From NCBI RefSeq assembly GCF_007830055.1, contig NZ_VLLE01000007.1, positions 62,001 to 126,000 on the forward strand: a stretch of 64,000 nt of DNA. The letters run 5' to 3'. Each line of letters starts with the position of its first letter. Positions within the stretch are counted from its first letter, which is position 1. Under the pieces are notes generated by a model. That model had not been told where the DNA came from and made no database searches. It was given only the letters and a program-made list of their open reading frames with translations. This stretch comes from Lacibacter cauensis (GTDB lineage: Bacteria; Bacteroidota; Bacteroidia; Chitinophagales; Chitinophagaceae). Positions 15,774 through 25,209 of this stretch are shown here, piece after piece. The translations under genes were made by a program, and so were the position numbers.

Positions 15774-18401
15774 TTATTGCATCTGCATTTCTTCTCCGCC
15801 ACCACCTTCAGATCTGTTGCTCTTACGTTTAAATAACGATGCATCGAACTTACCAAATCGGTAGTTGAAGTTTAAACGAACAAAAGCAGGATCTCTTCTT
15901 CTCCAGCTGTATTGCTCAAAGAACTGCGATTGCGAAAACTGGTTGTTACGACGTGTACTGAAAATATCGCTCCAGTTTAAAGAAAGGGAAGCAGTGTTGT
16001 TTTTGATCTTAAATTCTTTACGTACACCCATGTCAACATAGTAGTTGTCATCAATATAACCTTGTGTGGTTGCAATGCTTCCGCCACCAAAGCCGCCACC
16101 GCCGAAGCCCATACCACCACCACGACCACCACGGCCACCGCCACCAGATGATACAGGTAAAATTGAACGGGAGTTATAATCACCACTTAACTGCATAGTC
16201 CAGCCTTTTCCTAAACGGAAAGAGTTGTTCAGCTTCACCGTATAGCTGGTACGTTCGTTCTTTAATTCGGGCAAAATAGAACTGCCGTCAATCTTCGAAT
16301 AGTAAACGTTTACGTTGTAGTTAATTTCCCACCACTTTGCTACGGTGTTACGGAACACTAATTCCAAACCTGCAGCGTAACTTTTGTTTGCATTCACCCA
16401 GGTACTGATGATTACACTGTCGGTTGAATTACCTAACTGCTCTTTATTTTGGTAGCGTGAGATAAGATTGTTCGTTTGCTTACCAAATATTGTTGCAAGA
16501 AAAGTATTGTTTTTAGAACCGTATGTTTTCTGATACGTCAATTCCAACGAGTTGGTGAATTCCGGTTTCAGATTAGGGTTACCTGTTTGATAGTTAAAGA
16601 TGTCGCTGTAATCGGTATTGGGCAGCAACTGGAAGAAACTCGGACGATTAATTCTGCGACTGTAGTTCAACTGCAGGTCCTGTTTGTTCTTAACTGTTTT
16701 TGATAAAAACACACTTGGAAAAAGTGCCAACGGAAACTGGTTTTGAAAACGTTCTGTTTTACCAACCTGTTCGCCGTCATACTTCGAGCTTTCAATACGC
16801 AAACCTACCTGGTAATTCAGGTTTGCCTTTTTAATTTTTTGCGAGTACGTTCCGTATGCGGCATGTACATAATCAACATACTTAAACTGGTTGCTCAATG
16901 CGTTATTTACAGTTCCGTTAAAAGAGTTGCGCTGGAAACTTTCAAAATAACGGATTTGTGTACGCACACCGCCTTCGAACTTGATGTTTTCAGTAATCGG
17001 ATCTGCATAGTCGGCCTGTGCAACAATAAGCGAGTTGTTACCACCTGCATCAATACCCTGTGTGCTTCTTTGGTAAAGGTTTGTCCATAACGGATCAAAC
17101 CACTTTGAATCGGTGATTTGCTGATCGTTATCGCTGCGGCTCTTGTTATAGTTGATATCTACTGTAAACTCTTTTCCTGCTCGGGGAAACAGATGTTTAA
17201 AACTGAGTGTACCACCACCGTTACGGAATTGGTTCATACCATCCGTTTCACGGTAGCTGTAAATGCTTTTTGGTGTTGAGTAAGATGAATCGTAACGGAT
17301 ATAATCCTGGTTGAACAGATCAAAATTTCCACCACCAAAGTTACCGGAGATGGTAAGGGTGTTGCGGTTGTCGATAAGGAAATCGAAACCTGCACGACCG
17401 AAGTTGAACATGCCTTCGCTGATGTTGCGGTTACGTGTAAAGATTGTATTGAACACGTTATCGCCAAGATTTTTACGATCTGTTTCGCCAAAGCCAATGC
17501 CTCTGCGTTGGTTTAAACCAATGTTGGCAAAGAAGTTCACCTTGCCCTGACGGATGTTAATATCTGCACCACCATTTAATCGGCCACGCATATCTACACC
17601 TGCACGAACGCTGCCACTGTAACCTACACGTTTGTTCTTCTTTAATACAATGTTGATGATGGCCGACTGACCGCCACTTGCATCGTACTTAGCAGATGGG
17701 TTTGTAATTAACTCAATGCTTTGAATCGCATCTGCAGGAATCTGATCCAGGGTTAATACAGTAGGGCGACCATCTACAAATATCTGCGGAGCGCTGTTAC
17801 GCAAAGTAATGTTACCATCAATATCCACATTAACGGTAGGTACGTTACGCATTACATCAACTCCGGTTCCGCCCTGCGAAACGATATTTTTTTCAACATT
17901 AAATATTTTACGATCGATGCCCAGTTGCAGGGTTGGTTTTTCACCGGTAACCACAACTTCGCCCAATTCTTTTACATCGGCTTCCAGTTTAATATTTCCT
18001 AAGTCCTTATCAACCTGGTTCAACATATCTTCCATTGCTCCGCCGGGGCGGATGTTGAAGCCTACTTTTTGTTCAATTGTTTTAAAACCAATGGCTGTAA
18101 CGAGTAAGCGGTACTGACCCATGATGCTTAAGCTTTCGAGGCTGAAATCGCCATTTGCCTGTGTTAGCTGACCGGTAACCAATACGTCTTTTCTTGTTTT
18201 GGTAGCTGAGTCCATTCTGTTTTGATACAGCTGAACAGAAGCACCATCGATTGGTTTGTTGGTTTTCGAATCAACAATTTTTCCATAAAAACGTCCCATA
18301 TTCATTTGGGCACCGCCAGCATTCGGACGGCCACCGCCCGGTATTTGGGCAACCAGTTCAAGGTTAACAAGCAAAACCAAAAGGCTGATAATTAATCGCA
18401 T
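15774..18401 (-). CDS. TonB-dependent outer-membrane receptor with Gly-rich loop
   Basis: About 875 residues from the ATG at 18401 (MRLIISLLVLLVNLELVAQ signal peptide). It begins with a carboxypeptidase-regulatory-like beta-sandwich (GRFYGKIVDSKTNKPIDGASVQL), then a TonB plug (LGEVVVTGEKPTLQLGIDRKIF, and the RNVPTVNVDIDGNITLRN region) and an outer-membrane beta-barrel of the OMP_b-brl_3 type. It is not a SusC (no SusD partner). Near residue 745 is a Gly/Arg-rich stretch (GGGGRGGRGGGMGFGGGG, coded at about 16081-16145) that probably forms an extracellular loop. A substrate cannot be proposed; these orphan receptors often take peptides, siderophores or metals. Confidence 0.88.
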   Translation of the reverse strand: MRLIISLLVLLVNLELVAQIPGGGRPNAGGAQMNMGRFYGKIVDSKTNKPIDGASVQLYQNRMDSATKTRKDVLVTGQLTQANGDFSLESLSIMGQYRLLVTAIGFKTIEQKVGFNIRPGGAMEDMLNQVDKDLGNIKLEADVKELGEVVVTGEKPTLQLGIDRKIFNVEKNIVSQGGTGVDVMRNVPTVNVDIDGNITLRNSAPQIFVDGRPTVLTLDQIPADAIQSIELITNPSAKYDASGGQSAIINIVLKKNKRVGYSGSVRAGVDMRGRLNGGADINIRQGKVNFFANIGLNQRRGIGFGETDRKNLGDNVFNTIFTRNRNISEGMFNFGRAGFDFLIDNRNTLTISGNFGGGNFDLFNQDYIRYDSSYSTPKSIYSYRETDGMNQFRNGGGTLSFKHLFPRAGKEFTVDINYNKSRSDNDQQITDSKWFDPLWTNLYQRSTQGIDAGGNNSLIVAQADYADPITENIKFEGGVRTQIRYFESFQRNSFNGTVNNALSNQFKYVDYVHAAYGTYSQKIKKANLNYQVGLRIESSKYDGEQVGKTERFQNQFPLALFPSVFLSKTVKNKQDLQLNYSRRINRPSFFQLLPNTDYSDIFNYQTGNPNLKPEFTNSLELTYQKTYGSKNNTFLATIFGKQTNNLISRYQNKEQLGNSTDSVIISTWVNANKSYAAGLELVFRNTVAKWWEINYNVNVYYSKIDGSSILPELKNERTSYTVKLNNSFRLGKGWTMQLSGDYNSRSILPVSSGGGGRGGRGGGMGFGGGGFGGGSIATTQGYIDDNYYVDMGVRKEFKIKNNTASLSLNWSDIFSTRRNNQFSQSQFFEQYSWRRRDPAFVRLNFNYRFGKFDASLFKRKSNRSEGGGGEEMQMQ

Positions 18402-18536
18402 GTACTTCTTTTTAAAATTGAGGCGCAAATTTCTGCGTAAATAAATACCGTTCACATTCAATTAGTATGAATGTGACATTAACCGATTTAGACGGTAAAT
18501 GGTTTGGCGGGTAGTTTTGAAAGTGATGAGTGGAAG

Positions 18537-19142
18537 CTATTGCGTAAGAAGGGTTAGCACCACCTGGAAAATACCGATGAGAAAGCCCAGCACTGCACCA
18601 ATAATTTCTACAAAACGGAACTCTTTGGCCATTACCTGGTAAAGAATTTCTTCCAGCTTATCGCTTGAGAAGGCTTTTACTTTTTCGGTTACAATAGCTT
18701 CGAGGTCAAGCTGTTGCTTTAAAGTAACACTGTAATCTTTCATGAATTTCGGAAACAGAATTTCCAGCTCATCCATAAAAACGGCTTTCAGTTTTTCAAT
18801 GGTTTTATCGCCAATAAACATGCTGATCATGGGCATGGTCTCGCCCAGCTTTACCCGTAAAAAATGATCGATATGGGCTTCTACCGTGGGCATTACTTTC
18901 TTGAGGTTATCGGGGTTGGTAATTTTTGCCTCAATTTCATCAAAGGAAAGCAACTCCCGGCTTACGAGTTTACCAAGCTTTTCGGCAAATTGCTGTTGCC
19001 GTTTAGGAAAAATACCCTGCACTTTCATGCCGAGTATGTTTACAGGGTTGCGGGGATGGAACAACATTTTAATAGCAACCCAGTTGGTTACCCATCCAAT
19101 AAAAGCAGAAATGATCGGAATAAGAATAAGCCAGTAATTCAT
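18537..19142 (-). CDS. DUF445 family membrane protein
   Basis: A 201-residue DUF445 protein. The N-terminal helix with FIGWVTNWVAIKMLFHPRNP and the GMKVQGIFPKRQQQFAEKLGKLVS segment are the signature of this family; a second hydrophobic helix (IIGAVLGFLIGIFQVVLTLL) is at the C-terminus. The middle is a long helical, probably cytoplasmic or periplasmic, domain. No function is established. It stands alone between the TonB receptor and tRNA-His. Confidence 0.88.
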   Translation of the reverse strand: MNYWLILIPIISAFIGWVTNWVAIKMLFHPRNPVNILGMKVQGIFPKRQQQFAEKLGKLVSRELLSFDEIEAKITNPDNLKKVMPTVEAHIDHFLRVKLGETMPMISMFIGDKTIEKLKAVFMDELEILFPKFMKDYSVTLKQQLDLEAIVTEKVKAFSSDKLEEILYQVMAKEFRFVEIIGAVLGFLIGIFQVVLTLLTQ

Positions 19143-19211
19143 AACGTGGCTGCAAAGAACGTTTATTTTTTAAATATGCATTCTTGATTTGCTTAGAAAA
19201 ATGAATTCCAT

Positions 19212-19219
19212 TACTTTTG
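19212..19219 (+). promoter_or_regulatory. tRNA-His promoter -7 box TACTTTTG
   Basis: Perfect TAnnTTTG, with a TTG motif 20 bases upstream as a possible -33 element, 15 bases before the tRNA. Confidence 0.65.
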
Positions 19220-19234
19220 CAGTCCCTTAAACAC

Positions 19235-19309
19235 GGAGGCTGTAGCTCAGTTGGTTAGAGCATCAGATTGTGGTTCTGAGGGTCGAGGGTTCGAGACCCT
19301 TCAGCCTCC
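19235..19309 (+). tRNA. tRNA-His (anticodon GTG)
   Basis: Cloverleaf fits when read with an extra 5' base: G-1 (19235) pairs with C73 (19309), which is the histidine identity pair. Acceptor stem GAGGCTG/CAGCCTC, D-arm AGCTCAGTTGGTTAGAGC, anticodon loop TTGTGGT with GTG, T-loop TTCGAGA. CCA is encoded at 19310-19312. Confidence 0.96.
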
Positions 19310-19321
19310 CCAAGGAAAATG

Positions 19322-19353
19322 AAATCCCTGCATTGAATGTGCGGGGATTTTTT
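19322..19353 (+). terminator. terminator after tRNA-His
   Basis: Eleven-base stem AAATCCCTGCA/TGCGGGGATTT (one G-U) with 7-base loop and T-run. Could also serve the convergent AraC gene. Confidence 0.8.
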
Positions 19354-19362
19354 ATTTGAAAA

Positions 19363-20358
19363 TTATTGTTTCTGCAAAGTCTGCTCGTGGAGATGCCCCG
19401 GTGTTACGCCATATTCTTTTTTAAACGCCTTTGTAAAATTCGAAACATCGCTGAAGCCAATGCGTAAGCCCGCTTCTTTAGGCGAAATGCCGGTAGTGAG
19501 ATAGCGTTTTGCTTTTTCGAGACGGTTTTTGTTGTAGTATTCGTACAAGGGGTAGCCGTACACCTGTTTAAATCGTTGTTTCAATTTCGTGCCGCACATC
19601 TGGGCAATAACAGAAAGCTTGTTGATGGATGGAAAGCGATCGAGATCTTCTTTCAGTAATTCCTCAATAGCCTTCAGTTTTGTTAAGTCTTCTTCCGGAA
19701 TAATTGTTTCGGTGTTAATTGCGGGTTGTTCGTTGAGGTATGCTTTAAAAAAGTAATCGAGCAAGGACAGAATTTTACTTTTTATCTGAAAGCGTTGCTT
19801 CTGGCTTGTTAGATCGGAAGCAAAAATTGTTTGTAGTGATGTGTTGATCTCTTCATCAATGATCATTTTATCAACCAACTGCACACCTTGTTTGGTAAGC
19901 TGGGTAATTTTCTTTTTTGCTTCATCGTCAAGATGCACAGCAATCCATTGTGGTGTAAGATAAATGCCCAGGCGTTTAATAACCGAACCGGCAGCGTAAT
20001 GCACCTGTAACTCGGTGTTGGTCGGCGATAAAAAGATATTGTTCTTTTGAATAGTCGATTCGTTACTGAAAGAATCTTTTTTGTTTTTGATATGTATAAA
20101 ATCAGTAACCTGCGTTTGGTTAAAGAAGATGAGTAAACCGCTTTGGTTATTACTTATTCGGTGAAGCGTACAATCGCTATTTAATGTTGCATTTAAAATG
20201 CCAAACGAAAATGTCCGGTCAATACTATCGGCATAACAATAGCCTTTGCCGATAGTTTCAGGAAACACAAGGATATTATTAGCAACCTTGCAATTGGTTA
20301 GCGCTCCTATTTCCTGTAACCAGGTTTTAAAATTTCGTTGTTTGTATTTTAAATACAT
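19363..20358 (-). CDS. AraC family transcriptional regulator
   Basis: A 331-residue protein. The last 100 residues are an AraC-type double helix-turn-helix: LKQRFKQVYGYPLYEYYNKNRLEKAK, then AGLRIGFSDVSNFTKAFKKEYGVTPG. The N-terminal 230 residues form a ligand-binding domain of the kind seen in Bacteroidota iron/siderophore or lipid-responsive regulators, with no recognised cupin motif. Cytoplasmic DNA-binding role is certain from the HTH; regulon is unknown. No adjacent divergent partner gene points to a target; the flanking genes are tRNA-His and mutS. Confidence 0.88.
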   Translation of the reverse strand: MYLKYKQRNFKTWLQEIGALTNCKVANNILVFPETIGKGYCYADSIDRTFSFGILNATLNSDCTLHRISNNQSGLLIFFNQTQVTDFIHIKNKKDSFSNESTIQKNNIFLSPTNTELQVHYAAGSVIKRLGIYLTPQWIAVHLDDEAKKKITQLTKQGVQLVDKMIIDEEINTSLQTIFASDLTSQKQRFQIKSKILSLLDYFFKAYLNEQPAINTETIIPEEDLTKLKAIEELLKEDLDRFPSINKLSVIAQMCGTKLKQRFKQVYGYPLYEYYNKNRLEKAKRYLTTGISPKEAGLRIGFSDVSNFTKAFKKEYGVTPGHLHEQTLQKQ

Positions 20359-20423
20359 GGTTGCATAAAGGTATAAAACCGGTATATGTAACTATGTAGA
20401 ACAGAATATGATGTTTTTGAGGT

Positions 20424-23021
20424 TTATTGTAATTTCTGCTTAATCTCCTGCAGCTTCAGTAATGCCTCAACAGGAGTAAGGCGGTTAATATCAATACCGC
20501 TCAACATGTGTCGTATATCTTCAAATGTTTGCGAATGCACATCAAAAATATTCAGCTGCATTTTTTGTACGGGCATTTGCTTTAGTTGTTCTTTAATATC
20601 GCTGCCGCCACGCTGGTCTTCGAGCTGTTTTAAAATTTCGTTGGCACGCTGAATAAGTATTACAGGCATACCGGCCATTTTTGCTACATGTATACCAAAG
20701 CTGTGGGTACTGCCGCCGGGAGCCAGTTTACGTAAGAAGATGACTTTATTACCAACTTCTTTATTGGTGATATGGTAGTTTTTAATACGTGGAAATTTTT
20801 CTTCCAGTTCATTCAGCTCATGGTAGTGCGTAGCAAACAGTGTCTTGGGCTGCTGGGGCGATTGATGTAAAAATTCGGCAATGCTCCAGGCAATGGAAAT
20901 ACCATCATAGGTTGATGTGCCACGGCCGATCTCATCCAATAATATTAAACTGCGTGCCGAAAGGTTGTTGATGATGCTGGCCGTTTCATTCATTTCTACC
21001 ATGAATGTACTTTCACCTCCGCTCAAATTATCGCTGGCGCCAACACGGGTAAAAATTTTATCAGTAAGCGGTATGGTTGCAGCTGTTGCAGGAACAAAAC
21101 TTCCCATATGTGCCATCAATACAATTAAACCTGTTTGACGCAGCAATGCACTCTTGCCACTCATATTGGGTCCTGTAAGGATAATGATTTGCTGCTGATC
21201 TTTATCCAGCACAATATCATTGGCAATATAACTTTCACCTGCGGGTAAATGCCGTTCAATAACAGGGTGGCGTGCATCTTTTATATCCAATGCAACTTCA
21301 TCCTGTATAAGCGGACGAACATATTTGTACTGGATTGCGTTTTCTGCAAAACAACTAAGGCAATCCAGTATTGCCATAACCTGTCCATTGATTTGAATAG
21401 GGCCGATGTACTCCTGTAATTCCAGCAGCAGTTTTTCAAAAAGCTCTGATTCTATTTTCAGAATTTTTTCTTCTGCACCTGTAATTTTTTCTTCATACAC
21501 TTTTAGCTCGGGGGTAATATAGCGCTCGGCATTGGCTAGTGTTTGTTTCCTAGTCCATTCGGCAGGTACTTTATTTTTATGTGTATTGGTTACTTCTAAA
21601 TAATAACCAAACACATTATTGAAAGCAATTTTCAAAGAGGGGATACCTGTTGCTTCGCTTTCACGTTGTTGTATTTCTAACAAGAATTCTTTGCTGTGGT
21701 GAGCAATACGGCGCAGTTCGTCCAGTTCGGCGTGTACCCCTTCTTTAATAACATCGCCTTTGCTGATCATTACCGGTGGATTGTCTACAATCTCATTCAA
21801 AATCCTTTCGGCAATGTAGTGACAGGGATTAATTGTATCGCTTAAACGTTTTAAATACGTGTTCGATGAAGTTTTGCTCAGCTCTTTAATTTGTCCTGCA
21901 AAGCCAAGCCCTTTTGCCAAATGTAAAATTTCACGTGGATTGATTTTTTTCAATGGCAGTTTTGCAACAAGGCGTTCCACATCACCACTTTGTTTGATGA
22001 GTGTTTGCAGTTGCTTACGCAAATCGGTTTCAAGAATAAGCGACTGAACTGCTTCTAACCGCTCATTGATGCGTTCCATATCTTTCAACGGCAGTACCAT
22101 CCAGCGGCGCATCAAACGTGCACCCATAGGCGAAACCGTGTTGTCGAGTATCTTCAACAGCGTATGACCACCATCCGCACCGCTACCCAACAACTCAAGA
22201 TTACGAATGGTAAAACGGTCCATCCATAAATAATCACGTTCGTCTAAACGTTGCAGCGATGTAATATGGTTGAGGTTGGGATGCTCGGTATCACGCAGGT
22301 AATGCAGTACAGCCCCTGCAGCAATGGTGCCCAGCTTTAATTCTTCCACACCAAAACCTTTGAGCGAGTGTGTTTGAAAATGTTTCAGCAACAATTCTGT
22401 TGCATAAGCTTCAGAAAAAATCCATTCTTCTAAATGGTAGGTATAAAACTTGGTACCGAAGTTTTCTTTAAACTGTTTTTGTTTGTTGCGTTGAAAAACA
22501 ACTTCAGCAGGTCGTAAGCTTTGTAATAATTTATCAGCGTATTCTTTATTTCCTTCAGCTATAAAAAATTCGCCGGTGCTGATGTCGGTAAACGCTAAAC
22601 CGTAGTGATCGTTTTCTTCATGAACAGCAGCAAGAAAATTATTGCTGTCGTGTTCCAGTAGTTTATCGTTGGTAGCAGTGCCCGGCGAGAGTAATTCCGT
22701 AACACCACGCTTTACAATTCCTTTCGCCTGTTTCGGATCTTCTAATTGATCGCAGATGGCAACCCGATGACCGGCTTTTACTAGTTTGTGTAAATAAGTA
22801 TCCAGCGCATGATGGGGGAAGCCTGCGAGTTCATTACTGGCTGCAGATCCGTTGTTGCGTTTGGTTAACGTAATACCCAGCACTTGTGATGCAATGATTG
22901 CATCGCCACCAAATGTTTCATAAAAATCGCCAACACGAAACAGTAAAACAGCATCGGGATATTTCGCTTTAATTGCTCCGTGCTGTTGCATTAACGGGGT
23001 TTCTGATCCTGCTTTTGCCAT
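20424..23021 (-). CDS. mutS: DNA mismatch repair protein MutS
   Basis: An 865-residue MutS of normal length. Domains in order: mismatch-recognition domain with the FRVGDFYETFGGDA motif near residue 30 (Phe and Glu of the FxE contact), connector, lever and clamp, then the ATPase with Walker A GPNMSGKSALLRQTG near 605, LSGGESTFMVEM signature, Walker B LILLDEIGRGTSTYDG and the dimer region FATHYHELNEL. It binds mismatches and recruits MutL. The ATG is preceded by a perfect -7 box ending 5 bases upstream (23027-23034), so the mRNA may be nearly leaderless or translation may begin at a later Met. A second, shorter MutS-like gene is at 31538. Confidence 0.98.
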   Translation of the reverse strand: MAKAGSETPLMQQHGAIKAKYPDAVLLFRVGDFYETFGGDAIIASQVLGITLTKRNNGSAASNELAGFPHHALDTYLHKLVKAGHRVAICDQLEDPKQAKGIVKRGVTELLSPGTATNDKLLEHDSNNFLAAVHEENDHYGLAFTDISTGEFFIAEGNKEYADKLLQSLRPAEVVFQRNKQKQFKENFGTKFYTYHLEEWIFSEAYATELLLKHFQTHSLKGFGVEELKLGTIAAGAVLHYLRDTEHPNLNHITSLQRLDERDYLWMDRFTIRNLELLGSGADGGHTLLKILDNTVSPMGARLMRRWMVLPLKDMERINERLEAVQSLILETDLRKQLQTLIKQSGDVERLVAKLPLKKINPREILHLAKGLGFAGQIKELSKTSSNTYLKRLSDTINPCHYIAERILNEIVDNPPVMISKGDVIKEGVHAELDELRRIAHHSKEFLLEIQQRESEATGIPSLKIAFNNVFGYYLEVTNTHKNKVPAEWTRKQTLANAERYITPELKVYEEKITGAEEKILKIESELFEKLLLELQEYIGPIQINGQVMAILDCLSCFAENAIQYKYVRPLIQDEVALDIKDARHPVIERHLPAGESYIANDIVLDKDQQQIIILTGPNMSGKSALLRQTGLIVLMAHMGSFVPATAATIPLTDKIFTRVGASDNLSGGESTFMVEMNETASIINNLSARSLILLDEIGRGTSTYDGISIAWSIAEFLHQSPQQPKTLFATHYHELNELEEKFPRIKNYHITNKEVGNKVIFLRKLAPGGSTHSFGIHVAKMAGMPVILIQRANEILKQLEDQRGGSDIKEQLKQMPVQKMQLNIFDVHSQTFEDIRHMLSGIDINRLTPVEALLKLQEIKQKLQ

Positions 23022-23026
23022 GGCGG

Positions 23027-23034
23027 CAAAAATA
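23027..23034 (-). promoter_or_regulatory. -7 box TATTTTTG for mutS
   Basis: Perfect TAnnTTTG on the minus strand; its G lies only 5 bases before the A of the annotated ATG, implying a very short leader. Confidence 0.55.
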
Positions 23035-23077
23035 AGGAAGCAGCCTGTTCAGTAAACGATTAGTTGTTCAGGTTTTT

Positions 23078-23497
23078 TTAGCTGTAAATAATTTCGAAGC
23101 TCATGTTGGCAAACTTGCCAAACATAGCGCTAACGCCGCAGTATTTTTCTTTTGAAAGGGTCACCGCTTTTTCAACTTTTTCCCGGTCTTCGGGCTTTAC
23201 GGTAATGCGGTAAATCACTTTTACATCGGTATAAATTTTCGGGTGATCGGCTGAAAGCGTTGCTTCTGTGTCGATAGAGAAATTGCTGAATTCAACACGC
23301 ATTTTATTGAGTAAGGAAACAACATCAATACCGGTGCAGCCCGCCAGGGCAGAAAGCATCAGCTGTTTCGGACGAGGGCCGCTGTTGGTACCGCCATCAT
23401 TTTCCGCAGTGTCTATTATTAACTCATGTCCGTCATCGAATTTCGATACAAAACGCATGCCCCCGGTAAACGCTGTCTTAACAATTTTATCTGCCAT
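23078..23497 (-). CDS. OsmC/Ohr family peroxide-protection protein
   Basis: A 139-residue OsmC-like protein. The conserved central part GPRPKQLMLSALAGCTGIDVVSLLNKMR carries the first catalytic Cys; the second, KEKYCGVSAMFGK, is also present, so the reactive pair of thiol-dependent peroxidases is complete. OsmC proteins reduce organic hydroperoxides in the cytoplasm using dithiol or lipoyl partners. Single gene with its own -7 box 29 bases upstream. Whether it belongs to the OsmC, Ohr or YhfA branch is not decided. Confidence 0.9.
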   Translation of the reverse strand: MADKIVKTAFTGGMRFVSKFDDGHELIIDTAENDGGTNSGPRPKQLMLSALAGCTGIDVVSLLNKMRVEFSNFSIDTEATLSADHPKIYTDVKVIYRITVKPEDREKVEKAVTLSKEKYCGVSAMFGKFANMSFEIIYS

Positions 23498-23525
23498 AAT
23501 AGTAATAAGCTGTTCTTTAATTCCG

Positions 23526-23533
23526 CAAAAATA
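23526..23533 (-). promoter_or_regulatory. -7 box TATTTTTG for OsmC gene
   Basis: Perfect TAnnTTTG on the minus strand, about 28 bases upstream of the ATG at 23497. Confidence 0.55.
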
Positions 23534-23545
23534 CGGGTCAATCCA

Positions 23546-24331
23546 TCATCTTCTACCATGGTAGCGTTGAATAAAAGGTTGCCTTGGGTTTGCAAAGTCC
23601 TTCGCTTCTTTTGGTACGAAAATCTTTATCAGCAGAATACCTGCAACAAACCCACCAATATGTGCAGCATAAGCCACGCCATCACTTTGGCTCGAAAGCA
23701 GACCAATGCCACTGATTATCTGAAAGGCAATCCATACGCCGAGTGCAAGTAATGCCGGTATAGTTACAATAAACCAAACAAAAATGGCGTGTACTTTCCG
23801 ATGTGGGAAAAGAATAAGGTAAGCGCCCAGTACCCCTGAAATGGCACCGGAGGCACCAAGGCTCGGGATAAACGGATCTTGTGCAAGGAAGTAGGTTGAA
23901 AATACATGACTCAGTGCGGCCAGTAATCCGGTTATGAGATAAAACAGCAGGTAACGCAGGTGACCAAGTTTGTTTTCAATATTATCGCCAAAGATCCAGA
24001 GGTAGAGCATATTGCCGGCCAGATGCGCAAAGCTGCCGTGCATAAACATCGATGTAAACAGGGTAAGGTACACAGAGCCGGGTGTTTCGTACAAAGCCGG
24101 ACGCAAAAATTGTTGTCCGGTTTCGGGTATTTGCAGCAGCATTGCAGGTCTAACCTGGTCAACCCCTGTAAGTATTTCAGCAGGCACAGTACTCCAGGCA
24201 TAGGTAAACAATTCGTTAGATCCCAGTTGCTGAAAAAACAGGAACACGAATACGTTGGCAACGATCAACAGATAATTAATATAGGGCGTTATTTTTCTGT
24301 CGGAGTTATCGTCTGCAATGGGTAAAAGCAT
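23546..24331 (-). CDS. rhomboid family intramembrane serine protease
   Basis: A 261-residue polytopic membrane protein. Rhomboid features: the loop HGSFAHLAGNMLYLWIFGDNIE with the conserved HxxxN, the catalytic serine in LGASGAISGVLGAY and the catalytic histidine in AAHIGGFVAGIL. It has about six transmembrane helices; the N-terminus begins with a polar DDNSDRKITPYINYLLI segment. Rhomboids cut single-span membrane substrates in the bilayer. It is divergent from the ribosomal protein genes and convergent-free; no nearby substrate candidate is evident. Confidence 0.93.
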   Translation of the reverse strand: MLLPIADDNSDRKITPYINYLLIVANVFVFLFFQQLGSNELFTYAWSTVPAEILTGVDQVRPAMLLQIPETGQQFLRPALYETPGSVYLTLFTSMFMHGSFAHLAGNMLYLWIFGDNIENKLGHLRYLLFYLITGLLAALSHVFSTYFLAQDPFIPSLGASGAISGVLGAYLILFPHRKVHAIFVWFIVTIPALLALGVWIAFQIISGIGLLSSQSDGVAYAAHIGGFVAGILLIKIFVPKEAKDFANPRQPFIQRYHGRR

Positions 24332-24476
24332 GCTTTTTTCTTAAAAATACATCGTTTCTTTGCGCCCAAAACAGCAAAAGAGGAGAGTTTTCCACGATTC
24401 TTGGGTAAAAAGAGATTAGCCACGAGGATTTTTAAAATTCGCTTAAAAAAAGTGAAAGATTTAAGTTGGAAACTCT

Positions 24477-24484
24477 TACCTTTG
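24477..24484 (+). promoter_or_regulatory. -7 box TACCTTTG for the rpmB operon
   Basis: Perfect TAnnTTTG 20 bases upstream of the rpmB ATG at 24505. It shows that a longer frame starting at 24466 cannot be translated from this promoter. Confidence 0.65.
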
Positions 24485-24504
24485 CCGTCCTAAAAATTTG
24501 TATC

Positions 24505-24741
24505 ATGGCTAGAGTTTGTCAGCTTACAGGAAAAGTGCCGGTTGGTGGTCACAAAGTATCGCACTCGAACATTAAGACGAAGCGTCGTTTTTTGCCCAAC
24601 CTGCAAACGAAGCGTTTCTTCCTGGCTGAAGAAGATAAATGGGTAACGCTTAAAGTTTCTACAGAAGCGATCCGTACAATCAACAAAAGAGGTTTGTACA
24701 GCGTTGTGAAAGATCTCAGAGCGAAAGGAGAACATATTTAA
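24505..24741 (+). CDS. rpmB: 50S ribosomal protein L28
   Basis: A 78-residue L28: [22 protein letters not shown] is the family start, with [13 protein letters not shown] following. The ATG at 24505 is chosen because it matches the family and lies just after the -7 box. L28 binds 23S rRNA in the large subunit. One Cys only (zinc-free form). First gene of the conserved rpmB-rpmG-DUF4295-ftsY run. Confidence 0.97.
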   Translation: MARVCQLTGKVPVGGHKVSHSNIKTKRRFLPNLQTKRFFLAEEDKWVTLKVSTEAIRTINKRGLYSVVKDLRAKGEHI

Positions 24742-24765
24742 TAAGCATATTTAAACTGAGCTAAA

Positions 24766-24948
24766 ATGGCAAAGAAAGGTAATCGTGTACAGGTTATTCT
24801 GGAGTGTACAGAGCACAAAACATCGGGTCAACCCGGTACAAGCCGCTATATCACTACCAAGAATAAAAAGAATACACCGGAGCGTTTGGAGTTGAAAAAG
24901 TTCAACCCTATCCTTAAGAAGGTAACTACGCACAAAGAAATCAAATAA
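24766..24948 (+). CDS. rpmG: 50S ribosomal protein L33
   Basis: A 60-residue L33 ([20 protein letters not shown], then [22 protein letters not shown]). Of the zinc-ribbon cysteines only one is kept, so it is the zinc-independent (C-minus) form. It follows rpmB after 24 bases and precedes the DUF4295 gene. Confidence 0.97.
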   Translation: MAKKGNRVQVILECTEHKTSGQPGTSRYITTKNKKNTPERLELKKFNPILKKVTTHKEIK

Positions 24949-25013
24949 TAATGTGCGTGATGCACATTTGAATTATTCAAACGGATCCCTCTGGGATTAA
25001 AAATTAAGAAGTC

Positions 25014-25187
25014 ATGGCAAAAGCAGCTTCAAAGAACGCAAAGATTAAAGACGCCAAAGCAGCGGCAGAATCAAAAAACTGGACAAAAGTAATCAGGGCC
25101 GTTCGCAGTCCTAAATCTGGTGCATATACCTTTAAGGAGCAAATTGTGCACAAGGACAAGGTGAAAGATTACCTGGCTCAAAAATAA
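25014..25187 (+). CDS. DUF4295 family small basic protein
   Basis: A 57-residue, lysine/alanine-rich protein (MAKAASKNAKIKDAKAAAES, then KVIRAVRSPKSGAYTFKEQI, ending DYLAQK). DUF4295 is a Bacteroidota-restricted family always found with rpmB-rpmG, and its size, charge and position suggest a ribosome-associated protein; this role is inferred. Sixty-five bases separate it from rpmG and a terminator follows. It supports the phylum assignment of the window. Confidence 0.9.
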   Translation: MAKAASKNAKIKDAKAAAESKNWTKVIRAVRSPKSGAYTFKEQIVHKDKVKDYLAQK

Positions 25188-25209
25188 CTTATACCTGATC
25201 AGTATATTC

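Noticed and set aside
19235-19312. Genomic island integration at tRNA-His
   Set aside because: No integrase and no repeated tRNA end were seen on either side; flanking genes are core.
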